From contig CALSPX010000011.1 of assembly GCA_943788345.1 (NCBI GenBank), forward strand, positions 1 to 64,000: DNA of 64,000 nucleotides, in the 5' to 3' direction. A model generated the notes under the pieces. That model was not told the origin of the DNA. It saw only the letters and a program-made list of their open reading frames with translations, and did not search any database. This document shows, one piece after another, positions 51,973-59,977 of the stretch (within the stretch, counting starts at the first letter, position 1; every line of letters starts with the position of its first letter). Both the position numbers and the translations under genes were made by a program. The DNA is from Ascidiaceihabitans sp023955215. GTDB lineage: Bacteria > Pseudomonadota > Alphaproteobacteria > Rhodobacterales > Rhodobacteraceae.

Positions 51973-52815
51973 ATGCATATCGCCCCATTTGACAACAAAA
52001 ATAAACCGATCGTTGATGTTGATGACGCCCTTGTTCCGTTGAACTTCTTCAACATTGTTAAGCTCAAAAAGGGCGAAAGCTACGGTTATTACGTTCCGGG
52101 CTTTGAAACTTGTATCGCGCCCGCAACAGGTCTCATCGACGTTAGCGTTGGCGGGTTCGAAGCCAAGCAGTTGGGCGGACGCGGCGTTGATGTTTGGGAC
52201 GGTGAGCCTGAGGGCGTTTATGTCCCAACGGGTTTGGAAGCACGTTTTACATGCCTGTCTGACGAAGCGGAAGTGTTCATAGCGGGCGCAAAATTCGAGG
52301 AGGTTCTAGAACCTTTCGCTGTGCGCCATGACGAAATTGATTTGGTCCAATACGGATCGGACGACACAAAAACGCATCGCAAGATCAAACATATTTTAGG
52401 TCAAAAGCAACATGGCCGCGTTGGTCGCCTTTTGGTGTCGGAACTATTCACTGTTGGGGCAGGGGGCTGGTCAGGTTTCCCAAGCCACAAGCACGACACG
52501 AACCAGCTGCCGATAGAGACGCGCCACGACGAAACCTACAATTTCCGCTTCAAGCCAGACTATGGCTCTGGGCTGCAAATGCTGCAACGCGAAGACAATG
52601 AAGTGGGCGACGCCTACCACATCATGAATGGCTCAACCGTTTGTATCGATAAGGGGTACCACCCTTGCTGTGCTTTGCCGGGGTACGAGATGTATTATTT
52701 CACCATTTTGGGTGGTTTGACGCAACGATCATTGGTTCAGAACTTTCAAGAAACGCATAAAGAACAATTGCATACGATCCCTGGGATCCTAGATATGGTA
52801 GCTAAATTCAAATGA
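51973..52815 (+). CDS. IolB/KduI-family 5-deoxy-glucuronate isomerase, copy 2
   Basis: A 280-residue cupin with the IolB metal-site pattern GFPSHKHDTNQLPIETRHDE and KGYHPCCALPGYEMYYFTIL. It is only moderately like the 268-residue copy at 40621-41427. It sits between iolC and the aldolase gene and overlaps the latter by 4 bases. It may be the main pathway enzyme or handle a related uronate. Confidence 0.87.
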   Translation: MHIAPFDNKNKPIVDVDDALVPLNFFNIVKLKKGESYGYYVPGFETCIAPATGLIDVSVGGFEAKQLGGRGVDVWDGEPEGVYVPTGLEARFTCLSDEAEVFIAGAKFEEVLEPFAVRHDEIDLVQYGSDDTKTHRKIKHILGQKQHGRVGRLLVSELFTVGAGGWSGFPSHKHDTNQLPIETRHDETYNFRFKPDYGSGLQMLQREDNEVGDAYHIMNGSTVCIDKGYHPCCALPGYEMYYFTILGGLTQRSLVQNFQETHKEQLHTIPGILDMVAKFK

Positions 52816-53648
52816 CACTTGCGACACTAAAAGACGTACTACAGCCTGCTCTGAATGGTGGCTTTGCCGTTGGTGGATTAGTCACGCTGGGTTGGGAAGA
52901 CATGCGCGCGTATGTGAATGCAGCCGAAGCTGAAGGGCTACCGGTTATCTTGCAAGCGGGTCCATCCTGTCGCGCGAATACGCCGCTGCCGATCCTTGGT
53001 AAAATGTTCCGCACATTGGCCGAAACTGTATCCGTACCTGTCGTCGCGCATCTAGATCACGGCTATACGTTTGAGGAATGCCAAGAGGCGCTCGATAGTG
53101 GTTTTACCTCGTTGATGTATGATGGATCGCGCAAGCCGCTTGCCCAAAACATTGATGAAACTGCGCGCATTGCGGAAATCGCCCATGCCGCTGGGATTTC
53201 ATGTGAAGGTGAGATCGGGTTCGTGGGCTATAGTGAAGGCGAAAATTCGCTTGGGACCGATCCTGAAGAAGCTGCGATTTTTGCCCGTGACAGTGGTGTC
53301 GACGCGATGGCTATTTCAGTCGGCAATGTTCACCTACAACAGAACCACGAGGGTGGTCTGGATGAGGTGCGTATTCGAGCTATCGAAGCGCTTACAGAAG
53401 TGCCATTGGTCATACACGGCGGATCAGGCGTACCGCTTGAACAACGCCAACGATTGGCGCGAACATCCAAGGTTTGCAAATTCAACATTGGTACCGAGCT
53501 TCGCTTGGGCTTTGGTAAATCTATCCGTCAGATATTGGCTGATGACAGCGAAGTGTTTGACCGCATTCAAATTCTCAAACAGGTCGAACCAGACCTTCAG
53601 GCCGCTGCGCAAATCGCATTGCGTGGCATAGCTGCCGCTAAAAACTAA
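52812..53648 (+). CDS. Class II ketose-bisphosphate aldolase (IolJ-like)
   Basis: A 278-residue Zn-dependent class II aldolase. AHLDHGYTFEECQEALDSGF (Asp and His), CEGEIG and VIHGGSGVP form the metal site. In the inositol pathway it would cleave 2-deoxy-5-keto-gluconate 6-phosphate to DHAP and malonic semialdehyde. Start overlaps the preceding stop (ATGA). The downstream iolA gene for malonic semialdehyde is not in this window. Confidence 0.88.
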   Translation: MTLATLKDVLQPALNGGFAVGGLVTLGWEDMRAYVNAAEAEGLPVILQAGPSCRANTPLPILGKMFRTLAETVSVPVVAHLDHGYTFEECQEALDSGFTSLMYDGSRKPLAQNIDETARIAEIAHAAGISCEGEIGFVGYSEGENSLGTDPEEAAIFARDSGVDAMAISVGNVHLQQNHEGGLDEVRIRAIEALTEVPLVIHGGSGVPLEQRQRLARTSKVCKFNIGTELRLGFGKSIRQILADDSEVFDRIQILKQVEPDLQAAAQIALRGIAAAKN

Positions 53649-53658
53649 AGGAAATACT

Positions 53659-54645
53659 ATGATCTCAATTGGTCTTTTGGGCTGTGGCCGTATCGGTCAG
53701 GTTCATGCACGCAGCTTGGCGCGGATTGCATCTGCGAACTTGGTTGCGGTTGCGGATTTTGTTCCTGTCGCTGCTGAGGAATTGGCAAGGCAGTATGGTG
53801 CAGAGGTGCGCAGCGCTGAAGACATTATTGCCGCGTCTGATATTGATGCGGTGATCGTCGCGACGCCGACAACTCTGCATTACGACCAAATCCATGCATT
53901 GGCCAAAGCGGGCAAAGCGATCTTTTGTGAAAAACCAATTGATCTGTCTTCTGAACGGGCCGCTGAATGTAAAACTGCGGTTGAGGCTGCGGGCGTTGGT
54001 TTTTTCACAGCCTTCAATCGTCGTTTTGATCCAAATTTCTCGCACCTCAAGACACAGCTTGATGCAGGCGTGATTGGCGCAACAGAAATGGTTGTAATTA
54101 CTTCGCGCGATCCATCCCCACCTCCAGTTAGCTATATCAAGCAGTCAGGTGGCCTGTTTCGTGATATGATGATCCACGATCTTGATATGGCGCGTTTCCT
54201 GTTGGGCGAAGAACCTGTTGAGTTGTTCGCCACAGGTTCATGCCTTGTCGATCCAGAGATCGGGGAGGCAGGGGACATCGATACTGCGGCTGTAACGCTT
54301 AAAACGGCTTCTGGTAAAATCGCGCTCATCAACAACTCGCGGCGCGCGACGTATGGATATGATCAACGGATCGAAGTCCACGGTTCTGACGGCATGTTAC
54401 GCGCAGCTAACAAACTTGAGCATTTGGTTGAGCAAGCAGGCGGCAATGGATTTACCACAGCGCCGAACAAGCACTTCTTTCTTGAACGGTATGAGGCGGC
54501 CTACATTGCAGAGATGGAAGCCTTTATCGCTGCTGTCAACGCTGGCACTTCGCCAACGCCAGGTATCGCGGATGGGGTGGCTGCACAGCGCCTTGCAGAT
54601 GCAGCGGCAAAATCCCTTGAGACAGGACAACCTGTTCAATTGTGA
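53659..54645 (+). CDS. iolG: myo-Inositol 2-dehydrogenase
   Basis: A 328-residue Gfo/Idh/MocA enzyme, first step of inositol breakdown. Sequence GLLGCGRIGQVHARSL binds NAD, CEKPIDL carries the catalytic Lys, FNRRFDPNF and GLFRDMMIHDLDMARFL with Asp and His match IolG. A final iolD-iolC-iolB2-aldolase-iolG operon results. It is 10 bases after the aldolase. Confidence 0.94.
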   Translation: MISIGLLGCGRIGQVHARSLARIASANLVAVADFVPVAAEELARQYGAEVRSAEDIIAASDIDAVIVATPTTLHYDQIHALAKAGKAIFCEKPIDLSSERAAECKTAVEAAGVGFFTAFNRRFDPNFSHLKTQLDAGVIGATEMVVITSRDPSPPPVSYIKQSGGLFRDMMIHDLDMARFLLGEEPVELFATGSCLVDPEIGEAGDIDTAAVTLKTASGKIALINNSRRATYGYDQRIEVHGSDGMLRAANKLEHLVEQAGGNGFTTAPNKHFFLERYEAAYIAEMEAFIAAVNAGTSPTPGIADGVAAQRLADAAAKSLETGQPVQL

Positions 54646-54647
54646 TA

Positions 54648-55481
54648 TTACTGTTCGGGCGCGGCCAATGGTTTGGTCGCGTCTGGGCACAACGGGTTGC
54701 TCAGATCCCCCGCCCCACCAGTATCTAAAACAAACCGTGATGTTTCACCTGTGAAATTTCCAGTCTCAACGTGTGTCGCTTCGCCTTGCAGTGCTGTGGC
54801 TAGATTCTTCGGGACAATTCCATTTGCCATCATTAACACGGCGCGTCCTGCAACACGTGCAGCAGCCATTGAAGTCCCTGATTTGACGACTTAGCCACAT
54901 GTGTCACCAATCGCGGCGGACAGAATATTTTCGCCCTGCGTGTAGATATCAACCATTGTTCCGCTGTTTGAAGTTTCAGCGATTTTTTCACCGTCCAATG
55001 CACCCACCGTTATGACCTCTGGCACGCGTGCTGGCGAATAATGTCCCGCATCTGAGCGTGAATTACCCGCCGCAACAATGACAGGAATGTCGGCGTCAAT
55101 GAGCGCGGTAACAGCAATATCTAGCAACGAGTCCGTCGGTGGATACAGGGCTTTTCGCGTGAGGCTCATGTTCACCAGACGTTTATCGCCAGGCTGTTTT
55201 AAAACCCACTCAACACCCGCGATTAACGTAGATACATCGCCATAATTAGCGTTGTCTAATACCTTTACCGAAATCAACCGTGCTTGATCCGTTTGGCCAT
55301 AAACACGGCCACCGATGGTGGCTGCAATATGCGTGCCGTGACCGTTACAATCTTCGGTTCCAATCCCGTTTCTAAAACTTGTGAACCCTGTTCCAACACG
55401 TCCCTGCAATGCGATGTGTGCCGCCCGAATTCCGCTATCGAAAACGTATACGTCAACGAACAGTCCTGTATCACGGTTGAT
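54648..55481 (-). pseudogene. Subtilase (S8) remnant with stop before the catalytic Ser
   Basis: One frame encodes VYVFDSGI (Asp), DCNGHGTHIA (His), VIVAAGNSRSD (oxyanion Asn), a TAA at 54891-54893, then VVKSGTSMAAAR with the catalytic Ser and a C-terminus ending at 54648. The stop sits seven codons before the Ser. The N-terminus is also lost: the frame begins near 55481 after a TAG, with no signal peptide or propeptide. Two defects make it inactive. Confidence 0.88.
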
Positions 55482-55511
55482 CTACCGCCTGTTCCACGTC
55501 CTATCATTTGT

Positions 55512-55964
55512 AAGGCACCACAAGTGAAGAACTCGAAGGGGGTTTGCTACACACCAAAGGTCAATTGTGAACCGGGTCAGGTAAAGAACAGCAAAGGCAA
55601 GTGCTTTACACCAAGTAAAGATTGCCTAGCTGGCCAGCGTAAAAACTCGAAAGGACAATGTTATGTTCCGGACGTCTCATGCCCGGACGGTCAAAAGAAA
55701 AATTCGAAGGGTCAGTGCTATACGCCTCAACAAGCAGCCAGCTGTGACTCCCGATCCACGGTTCAAAGCGGTAACGCTTGTAAGTGTCGCTACTCGAACA
55801 TGCGCAAAGTGAACGCACGCTCATGTGTTTGTAAAAACACAGGCGCATCACCAATCAGTGGAGTTGGATGTCCGACTATCTCAATCGGTGGTGGCGGTGG
55901 TGATGACCATGATGGCCAAGGCAAATGTAAACTTGCGCTGAACGGTGTTTGCCTCAAGCGCTAA
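55512..55964 (+). CDS. Cys-rich tandem-repeat protein (5' end uncertain)
   Basis: Four tandem units of about 19 residues, each with the form C-x-x-GQ-x-KNSKG-x-C-[YF]-x-P (CEPGQVKNSKGKCFTP; CLAGQRKNSKGQCYVP), then a Cys-rich part (ACKCRYSN, ARSCVCKN) and a Gly/Asp-rich tail. The frame stays open to 55284, but that upstream section runs antisense to the subtilase and is probably not native, so the true N-terminus and signal peptide are missing. Disulfide-bonded surface repeats are likely; no family is known to me. Confidence 0.6.
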   Translation, partial: KAPQVKNSKGVCYTPKVNCEPGQVKNSKGKCFTPSKDCLAGQRKNSKGQCYVPDVSCPDGQKKNSKGQCYTPQQAASCDSRSTVQSGNACKCRYSNMRKVNARSCVCKNTGASPISGVGCPTISIGGGGGDDHDGQGKCKLALNGVCLKR

Positions 55965-55967
55965 CAA

Positions 55968-56003
55968 AAATCCCTCACGCGACCTTTGGGGTTGCGTGAG
56001 GGT
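55968..56003 (-). terminator. Terminator of the sulfonate operon
   Basis: CCCTCACGC and GCGTGAGGG form the stem base, with GACC/GGGT extending it; in minus-strand sense it is followed by ATTTTTG. It lies 40 bases after the last operon gene and could stop convergent transcription too. Confidence 0.85.
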
Positions 56004-56042
56004 ATCTGCTTTTAAGGTCGCTCAAAGAACTAAGGGTCTGAT

Positions 56043-57134
56043 TTATTTTTTAGGTAAAGACGTCGCGCCAATCTGTGCCAGCGTGATACTGGTTTCATCG
56101 CGCAAGACATCCCAAAGACGTTGCAACCCTTCCTCGCCACCCGCTGCGATTGCGAACTGAAGGATGCGGCCTAAGAAGGTGAAGTCAGCGCCTTGATCGT
56201 ATGCTTTGACAACATCCTCACCACTGCGCAGGCCTGAATCGAAGAACAATGGGAAATCAGGTCCAGCCGCTTCACGAATGGCAGGTAGAACTGAAATTGG
56301 CGATGGGGCGCTATCAAGTTGACGGGCACCGTGGCTGGATACTTGGACCGCATCCACGCCAGCATCCCGCAGCATGACCGCATCTTCAGCATCCAACACA
56401 CCCTTAACAACCAAGTTGCCGGCCCACATGTCGCGCAGTTTGGCAAGCGTGTCCCAGTTGGCACCTGCGCGGCTTTCTGTGCGGTCAAAGGAATACCCGG
56501 GCATGTCAAAGTTCGCCATTTCAGGGCGGCCTTTGAACAGCGTGGTCAAGGACCAGCGCGGGTGCAGTGCAAAATCGACGAATTGTTTGGGGCCAATACG
56601 GAATGGCATTGTAAAGCCGTGGCGCAGTTCGCGAGGGCGGCGTCCGACTTCGGCAACGTCTACGGTTAGGACGATGGTTTTATATCCAGCAGCCTTGGCG
56701 CGTTCGACCAGTTTGAAAGTCCCAACGCCGTCACCACTGAAATACAGCTGGAACCATGCGTTGCCTTCAGCGGCTTCGATTAATGGCTCCATCGCGGTTG
56801 AGGCAACAGTGGATACGCCTAACGGCACGTTTTCACGCGCGGCAAGGCGGGCCAGCATAAGGTCAGCGCCAGCGCCTGAAAGGTTGCACATGCCCATTGG
56901 GCTAATCCCAAAGGGGGCGTTGGTCTTTTGACCGAATACTGAGGATGTGAGATCGCGCTGACTGACGTCACGCAGAATCCGAGGCCGCAAGGTCAAAGCG
57001 TCAAAGGCGGCGCGATTACGTGCTGCCCCTGTTTCACGCCCTGCGGCCCCGTCGATGTAGTCGAACACCATCCAAGGAAGACGGCGCTGGGCAATCCGGC
57101 GTGCGTCTTCGCTTGAATGGATGTTCAATGTCAT
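56043..57134 (-). CDS. FMN-dependent alpha-hydroxy-acid dehydrogenase, candidate sulfolactate dehydrogenase
   Basis: A 363-residue LldD/glycolate-oxidase-type flavoprotein starting at ATG 57134, one base after the comE stop. FMN site sequences GISPMGMCNLSGAG and WFQLYF are present; the active-site motif is SSHGARQLD instead of the common SNHGGRQLD. In this operon it should oxidise sulfolactate to sulfopyruvate, the ComDE substrate. Electron acceptor unknown. The assignment is from family and context. Confidence 0.85.
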   Translation of the reverse strand: MTLNIHSSEDARRIAQRRLPWMVFDYIDGAAGRETGAARNRAAFDALTLRPRILRDVSQRDLTSSVFGQKTNAPFGISPMGMCNLSGAGADLMLARLAARENVPLGVSTVASTAMEPLIEAAEGNAWFQLYFSGDGVGTFKLVERAKAAGYKTIVLTVDVAEVGRRPRELRHGFTMPFRIGPKQFVDFALHPRWSLTTLFKGRPEMANFDMPGYSFDRTESRAGANWDTLAKLRDMWAGNLVVKGVLDAEDAVMLRDAGVDAVQVSSHGARQLDSAPSPISVLPAIREAAGPDFPLFFDSGLRSGEDVVKAYDQGADFTFLGRILQFAIAAGGEEGLQRLWDVLRDETSITLAQIGATSLPKK

Positions 57135-57135
57135 C

Positions 57136-57690
57136 TTAGCTGGCAACCGCTGTCATAAAGCGATCGCGGATCACGACAGGGTCTTTGGTGATGACAGGCA
57201 GTTTGATGTTGCCGCTGTCACACTTGGACACGATGATCGTCATCTTTTTGCTGTCGAGTGCTGCTTGCAAAACCTTGCCGGTGTCGACGTCCTGACACTC
57301 AACAACATTCTCACAACCACAGGCCTTAGCCACTGCTGTTAGGGATGTCTTCATGCCAGCGTATGTTGGCTGGTCACCCGTTGAGCCGTAAGAACCGTTG
57401 TCGATGATCAACAGAATGTAGTTGTCAGCAACGTTGTTGGCGATTGTTGGCAAGGTGCCAAGGTTGGTCAAAACAGAACCGTCGCCATCAATTGAGATAA
57501 CGGTTTTGTCTTGTGACAAAGCAAGGCCAAGACCGATGGATGAAGACAAACCCATGGTGCCCAACATGTAGAAGTTGGTTGGCTGATCATCGATCATGTG
57601 CAGTTCTTGGCTTGGTAGGCCGATGTTACAAACGACCAATTGGTCACGAATGATTGGCGCGATTTCGCGCAGGATTTCAGAACGGATCAT
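57136..57690 (-). CDS. comE: Sulfopyruvate decarboxylase, beta subunit
   Basis: A 184-residue ThDP-binding subunit starting at ATG 57690, which overlaps the comD stop (ATGA). The metal-ThDP motif is SIDGDGSVLTNLGTLPTIANN, followed by LLIIDNGSYGSTGDQ. With ComD it decarboxylates sulfopyruvate to sulfoacetaldehyde. Length fits ComE. Sulfoacetaldehyde acetyltransferase (xsc) is not in the window. Confidence 0.9.
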   Translation of the reverse strand: MIRSEILREIAPIIRDQLVVCNIGLPSQELHMIDDQPTNFYMLGTMGLSSSIGLGLALSQDKTVISIDGDGSVLTNLGTLPTIANNVADNYILLIIDNGSYGSTGDQPTYAGMKTSLTAVAKACGCENVVECQDVDTGKVLQAALDSKKMTIIVSKCDSGNIKLPVITKDPVVIRDRFMTAVAS

Positions 57691-58193
57691 TGGTCGCCGT
57701 AGCCTCCCCAGAAGGACGCATCCGTAAGGATCGCCACAGGTTTGTTGCACATGAATGTGTATTTCAGGATCGCATCCAATTCGTCCGCATCAGATTCCTT
57801 GTGGAAGTGATAGGTCGGGATGTTCAACTGGTTCAGCAATGCCTTTGTGTGCACCGCCATTTCGACCTGACATGCTACTGGCTCGCGCAGTTCGCCGCGG
57901 TATGAAATCAACATCGGAAGTGGCATGCGGTAAAACTGTGTCAGCGTCGCCAAAGTGTTGATTGTGACACCGATTGCTGTGTTTTGCATGATGATTGCCG
58001 GGCGTTTTCCACCCATCCACGCACCAGCGCAAAGGCCCATGCCTTCGTCTTCTTTGTTCGCAGGAATGTGAAAGATTTCATCACGTTCTTCGACTTCTTC
58101 GATAACACCAGCAAGCTGCTTGCAAGGCACGGTCGTGATGAATGAAACGTCGTTTGCGACGAGGTCATCTACGATTTTTTTAGATATACTCAC
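57687..58193 (-). CDS. comD: Sulfopyruvate decarboxylase, alpha subunit
   Basis: A 168-residue pyrimidine-domain subunit. The start is probably GTG 58193 (reads SISKKIVDDLV) with AAAGGAG ten bases upstream. The catalytic Glu region IPANKEDEGMGLCAGAWMGG and MQNTAIGVTINTLATL are characteristic of ComD and related split ThDP decarboxylases. Phosphonopyruvate decarboxylase is a paralogous alternative, but the hpsN context argues for sulfopyruvate. Confidence 0.9.
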   Translation of the reverse strand: MSISKKIVDDLVANDVSFITTVPCKQLAGVIEEVEERDEIFHIPANKEDEGMGLCAGAWMGGKRPAIIMQNTAIGVTINTLATLTQFYRMPLPMLISYRGELREPVACQVEMAVHTKALLNQLNIPTYHFHKESDADELDAILKYTFMCNKPVAILTDASFWGGYGDQ

Positions 58194-58237
58194 GGCTGAG
58201 TAAGCTCCTTTGATAAGCAACCAAATGGGTTGCGGGA

Positions 58238-59227
58238 TTAAGTATGAGGATTAAGGATAATCTTTGGCGCGGCAGTTCGGCCCGCGCGAATGTCTGAAAA
58301 GGCAGATGCTCCATCTGAAAGTGGGCGTTGTTCGGTCCAGTCCAAGGCACCCAAGCGCCCGTCAAAGATGGCGGCTGCAGTATCGCGAAAATCTTGGACT
58401 GTGTATGTGTATGTGCCAATGAAGGTGATCTCTTGCAGGGTCATGCGACGTACATCTAACCCACCCGTACCTTCACCCAAACCGATGTGCCCAATTACGC
58501 CACCGGGGCGCGTATGTGCAGATGCTGTTGCGCGTGTCGCTGCGTAGCCCACGCCGTCGATAACCAGATCGAACATCGCGTCTGCTGACAGGTCATCGGG
58601 CGAAATCGCCGTTTGGCCGCATTGCGTGTTCAACACATCACGGCGCAACGCGTTTGGTTCCACAATTGTTACGTCGCTAACGCCTTGGGCCGCCAATGAC
58701 AGGGCTGCACCCAGACCAATGGCACCACCACCGATCACAAGCGCAGTTTTCGCCGAACCGCTCAACGCTTCTTTGGCAAGTCTCACAGTATGCCAACCAC
58801 ATGCGATAGGTTCCGCAAGGGACGCAGCATCTAGCGATACATGGTCTGGCACAGTCACAAGGTTCGCACCGCGCATCGCAATGAATTGCGCAAACGCACC
58901 TTCGCGCGGCGGCATGGAAATGATCATTCGTTCAGGACACAGGTTGTCACGACCAGATTTACAGGCAGGGCATGTGCCACATGTGACCAACGGATTGACG
59001 GTTACGCGCTCGCCATCACGCGGGCCACCGACAATAACGCCAGCTGCCTCATGCCCTAGGATCAATGGGGCAGGGCGGCGATCATCATGGCCAAGGTATG
59101 CATGCATGTCAGACCCACAAACACCAACCGACATTACCTTGATCAAGTGTTGATCGGCATCAGGTGTTGGATCAGGGACATCGCGGAAACCCAGTTTTTC
59201 AGGGCCGTCATAAACCAATGCTTTCAT
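58238..59227 (-). CDS. Zn-dependent alcohol dehydrogenase, candidate DHPS 2-dehydrogenase
   Basis: A 329-residue MDR enzyme. The catalytic zinc set is seen as GVCGSDMHAYLG, GHEAAGVIV; the structural zinc loop as CGTCPACKSGRDNLC; the nucleotide loop as VIGGGAIGLGAALS. It overlaps the SDR gene by 4 bases. DHPS operons in Cupriavidus and Ruegeria contain two 2-dehydrogenases (HpsO and HpsP) that interconvert DHPS enantiomers; this is probably one of them. Which symbol applies is not decided here. Confidence 0.87.
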   Translation of the reverse strand: MKALVYDGPEKLGFRDVPDPTPDADQHLIKVMSVGVCGSDMHAYLGHDDRRPAPLILGHEAAGVIVGGPRDGERVTVNPLVTCGTCPACKSGRDNLCPERMIISMPPREGAFAQFIAMRGANLVTVPDHVSLDAASLAEPIACGWHTVRLAKEALSGSAKTALVIGGGAIGLGAALSLAAQGVSDVTIVEPNALRRDVLNTQCGQTAISPDDLSADAMFDLVIDGVGYAATRATASAHTRPGGVIGHIGLGEGTGGLDVRRMTLQEITFIGTYTYTVQDFRDTAAAIFDGRLGALDWTEQRPLSDGASAFSDIRAGRTAAPKIILNPHT

Positions 59228-59967
59228 TTCGCTGTATATCCTCCGTCAACCATAAGGACTTGCCCTGTTACAAAGGCAGATGCGTCCGAGCATAAGAACA
59301 ACAAGGGGCCATCAATATCTTCGAGCTTACCATTGCGTCCAACGCAGGTTTGGGCAGCATTGCGTGCCGCACGTTCTGGATCAGCAAACACTGGCCCAGT
59401 GAGTTCCGTTGGAAAAAATCCCGGACCAATCGCATTCGCGTTGATGCCATCACCAGACCAACTTTCGGCCATTGCGCGGGTCAACTGGCCAATACCTGCT
59501 TTGGATGCGCCATAGCTAAGGCCCGCAGGGAACGCGCGTGTGGTTTGAAGCGATGCAAAGTTCACAATGCGTCCCCAACCTTTGGCTTTCATCGCTGGGA
59601 CCAACGCTTGGGTCAAAAAGAACGGTGCCGCAAGGTTCAGGTTCATCGTGACGTCCCAGCCTTCAGCGGTCACGTCATCTGCCGTCTCACGGGTGTTAAT
59701 TCCCGCTGCATGCACGATAATGTCAGGTGCGCCAAAGGGTTTTGCGATCCGTGCTGCAATGTCGCTTATTTGATCACGTTGCGACAGGTCTGCCGCGACA
59801 GTTGCGGCGTTTGCGCCTGTCGCTTCTGCCCATGCTGTCAGTGCGTCGGCGCGGCGTGCAACGCCAACCACCTTTGCACCAGCCGCCGCCAATGCGACGG
59901 CCGCCTGTTGACCAAGGCCAGCACTGGCCCCGGTCACACAGGCCACACGGCCTGTCAGGTCAAACAT
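59224..59967 (-). CDS. Short-chain dehydrogenase, candidate DHPS 2-dehydrogenase
   Basis: A 247-residue SDR starting at MFDLTGRVACVTGASAG (59967); ATG 59985, six codons earlier and overlapping hpsN, is also possible. The glycine motif TGASAGLGQQ, HAAGINT and the catalytic SYGASKAG (Tyr-x-x-x-Lys) are present. Its partner Zn-ADH follows directly. By context it should be the second HpsO/HpsP-type enzyme acting on the C2 hydroxyl of 2,3-dihydroxypropane-1-sulfonate. Confidence 0.87.
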   Translation of the reverse strand: MFDLTGRVACVTGASAGLGQQAAVALAAAGAKVVGVARRADALTAWAEATGANAATVAADLSQRDQISDIAARIAKPFGAPDIIVHAAGINTRETADDVTAEGWDVTMNLNLAAPFFLTQALVPAMKAKGWGRIVNFASLQTTRAFPAGLSYGASKAGIGQLTRAMAESWSGDGINANAIGPGFFPTELTGPVFADPERAARNAAQTCVGRNGKLEDIDGPLLFLCSDASAFVTGQVLMVDGGYTAK

Positions 59968-59977
59968 TTGGGCGACA

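Noticed and set aside
55284..55511. N-terminal 76 residues of the Cys-repeat frame
   Set aside because: This part is antisense to the subtilase Asp and His regions and lacks a signal peptide, so it is probably not the native start.
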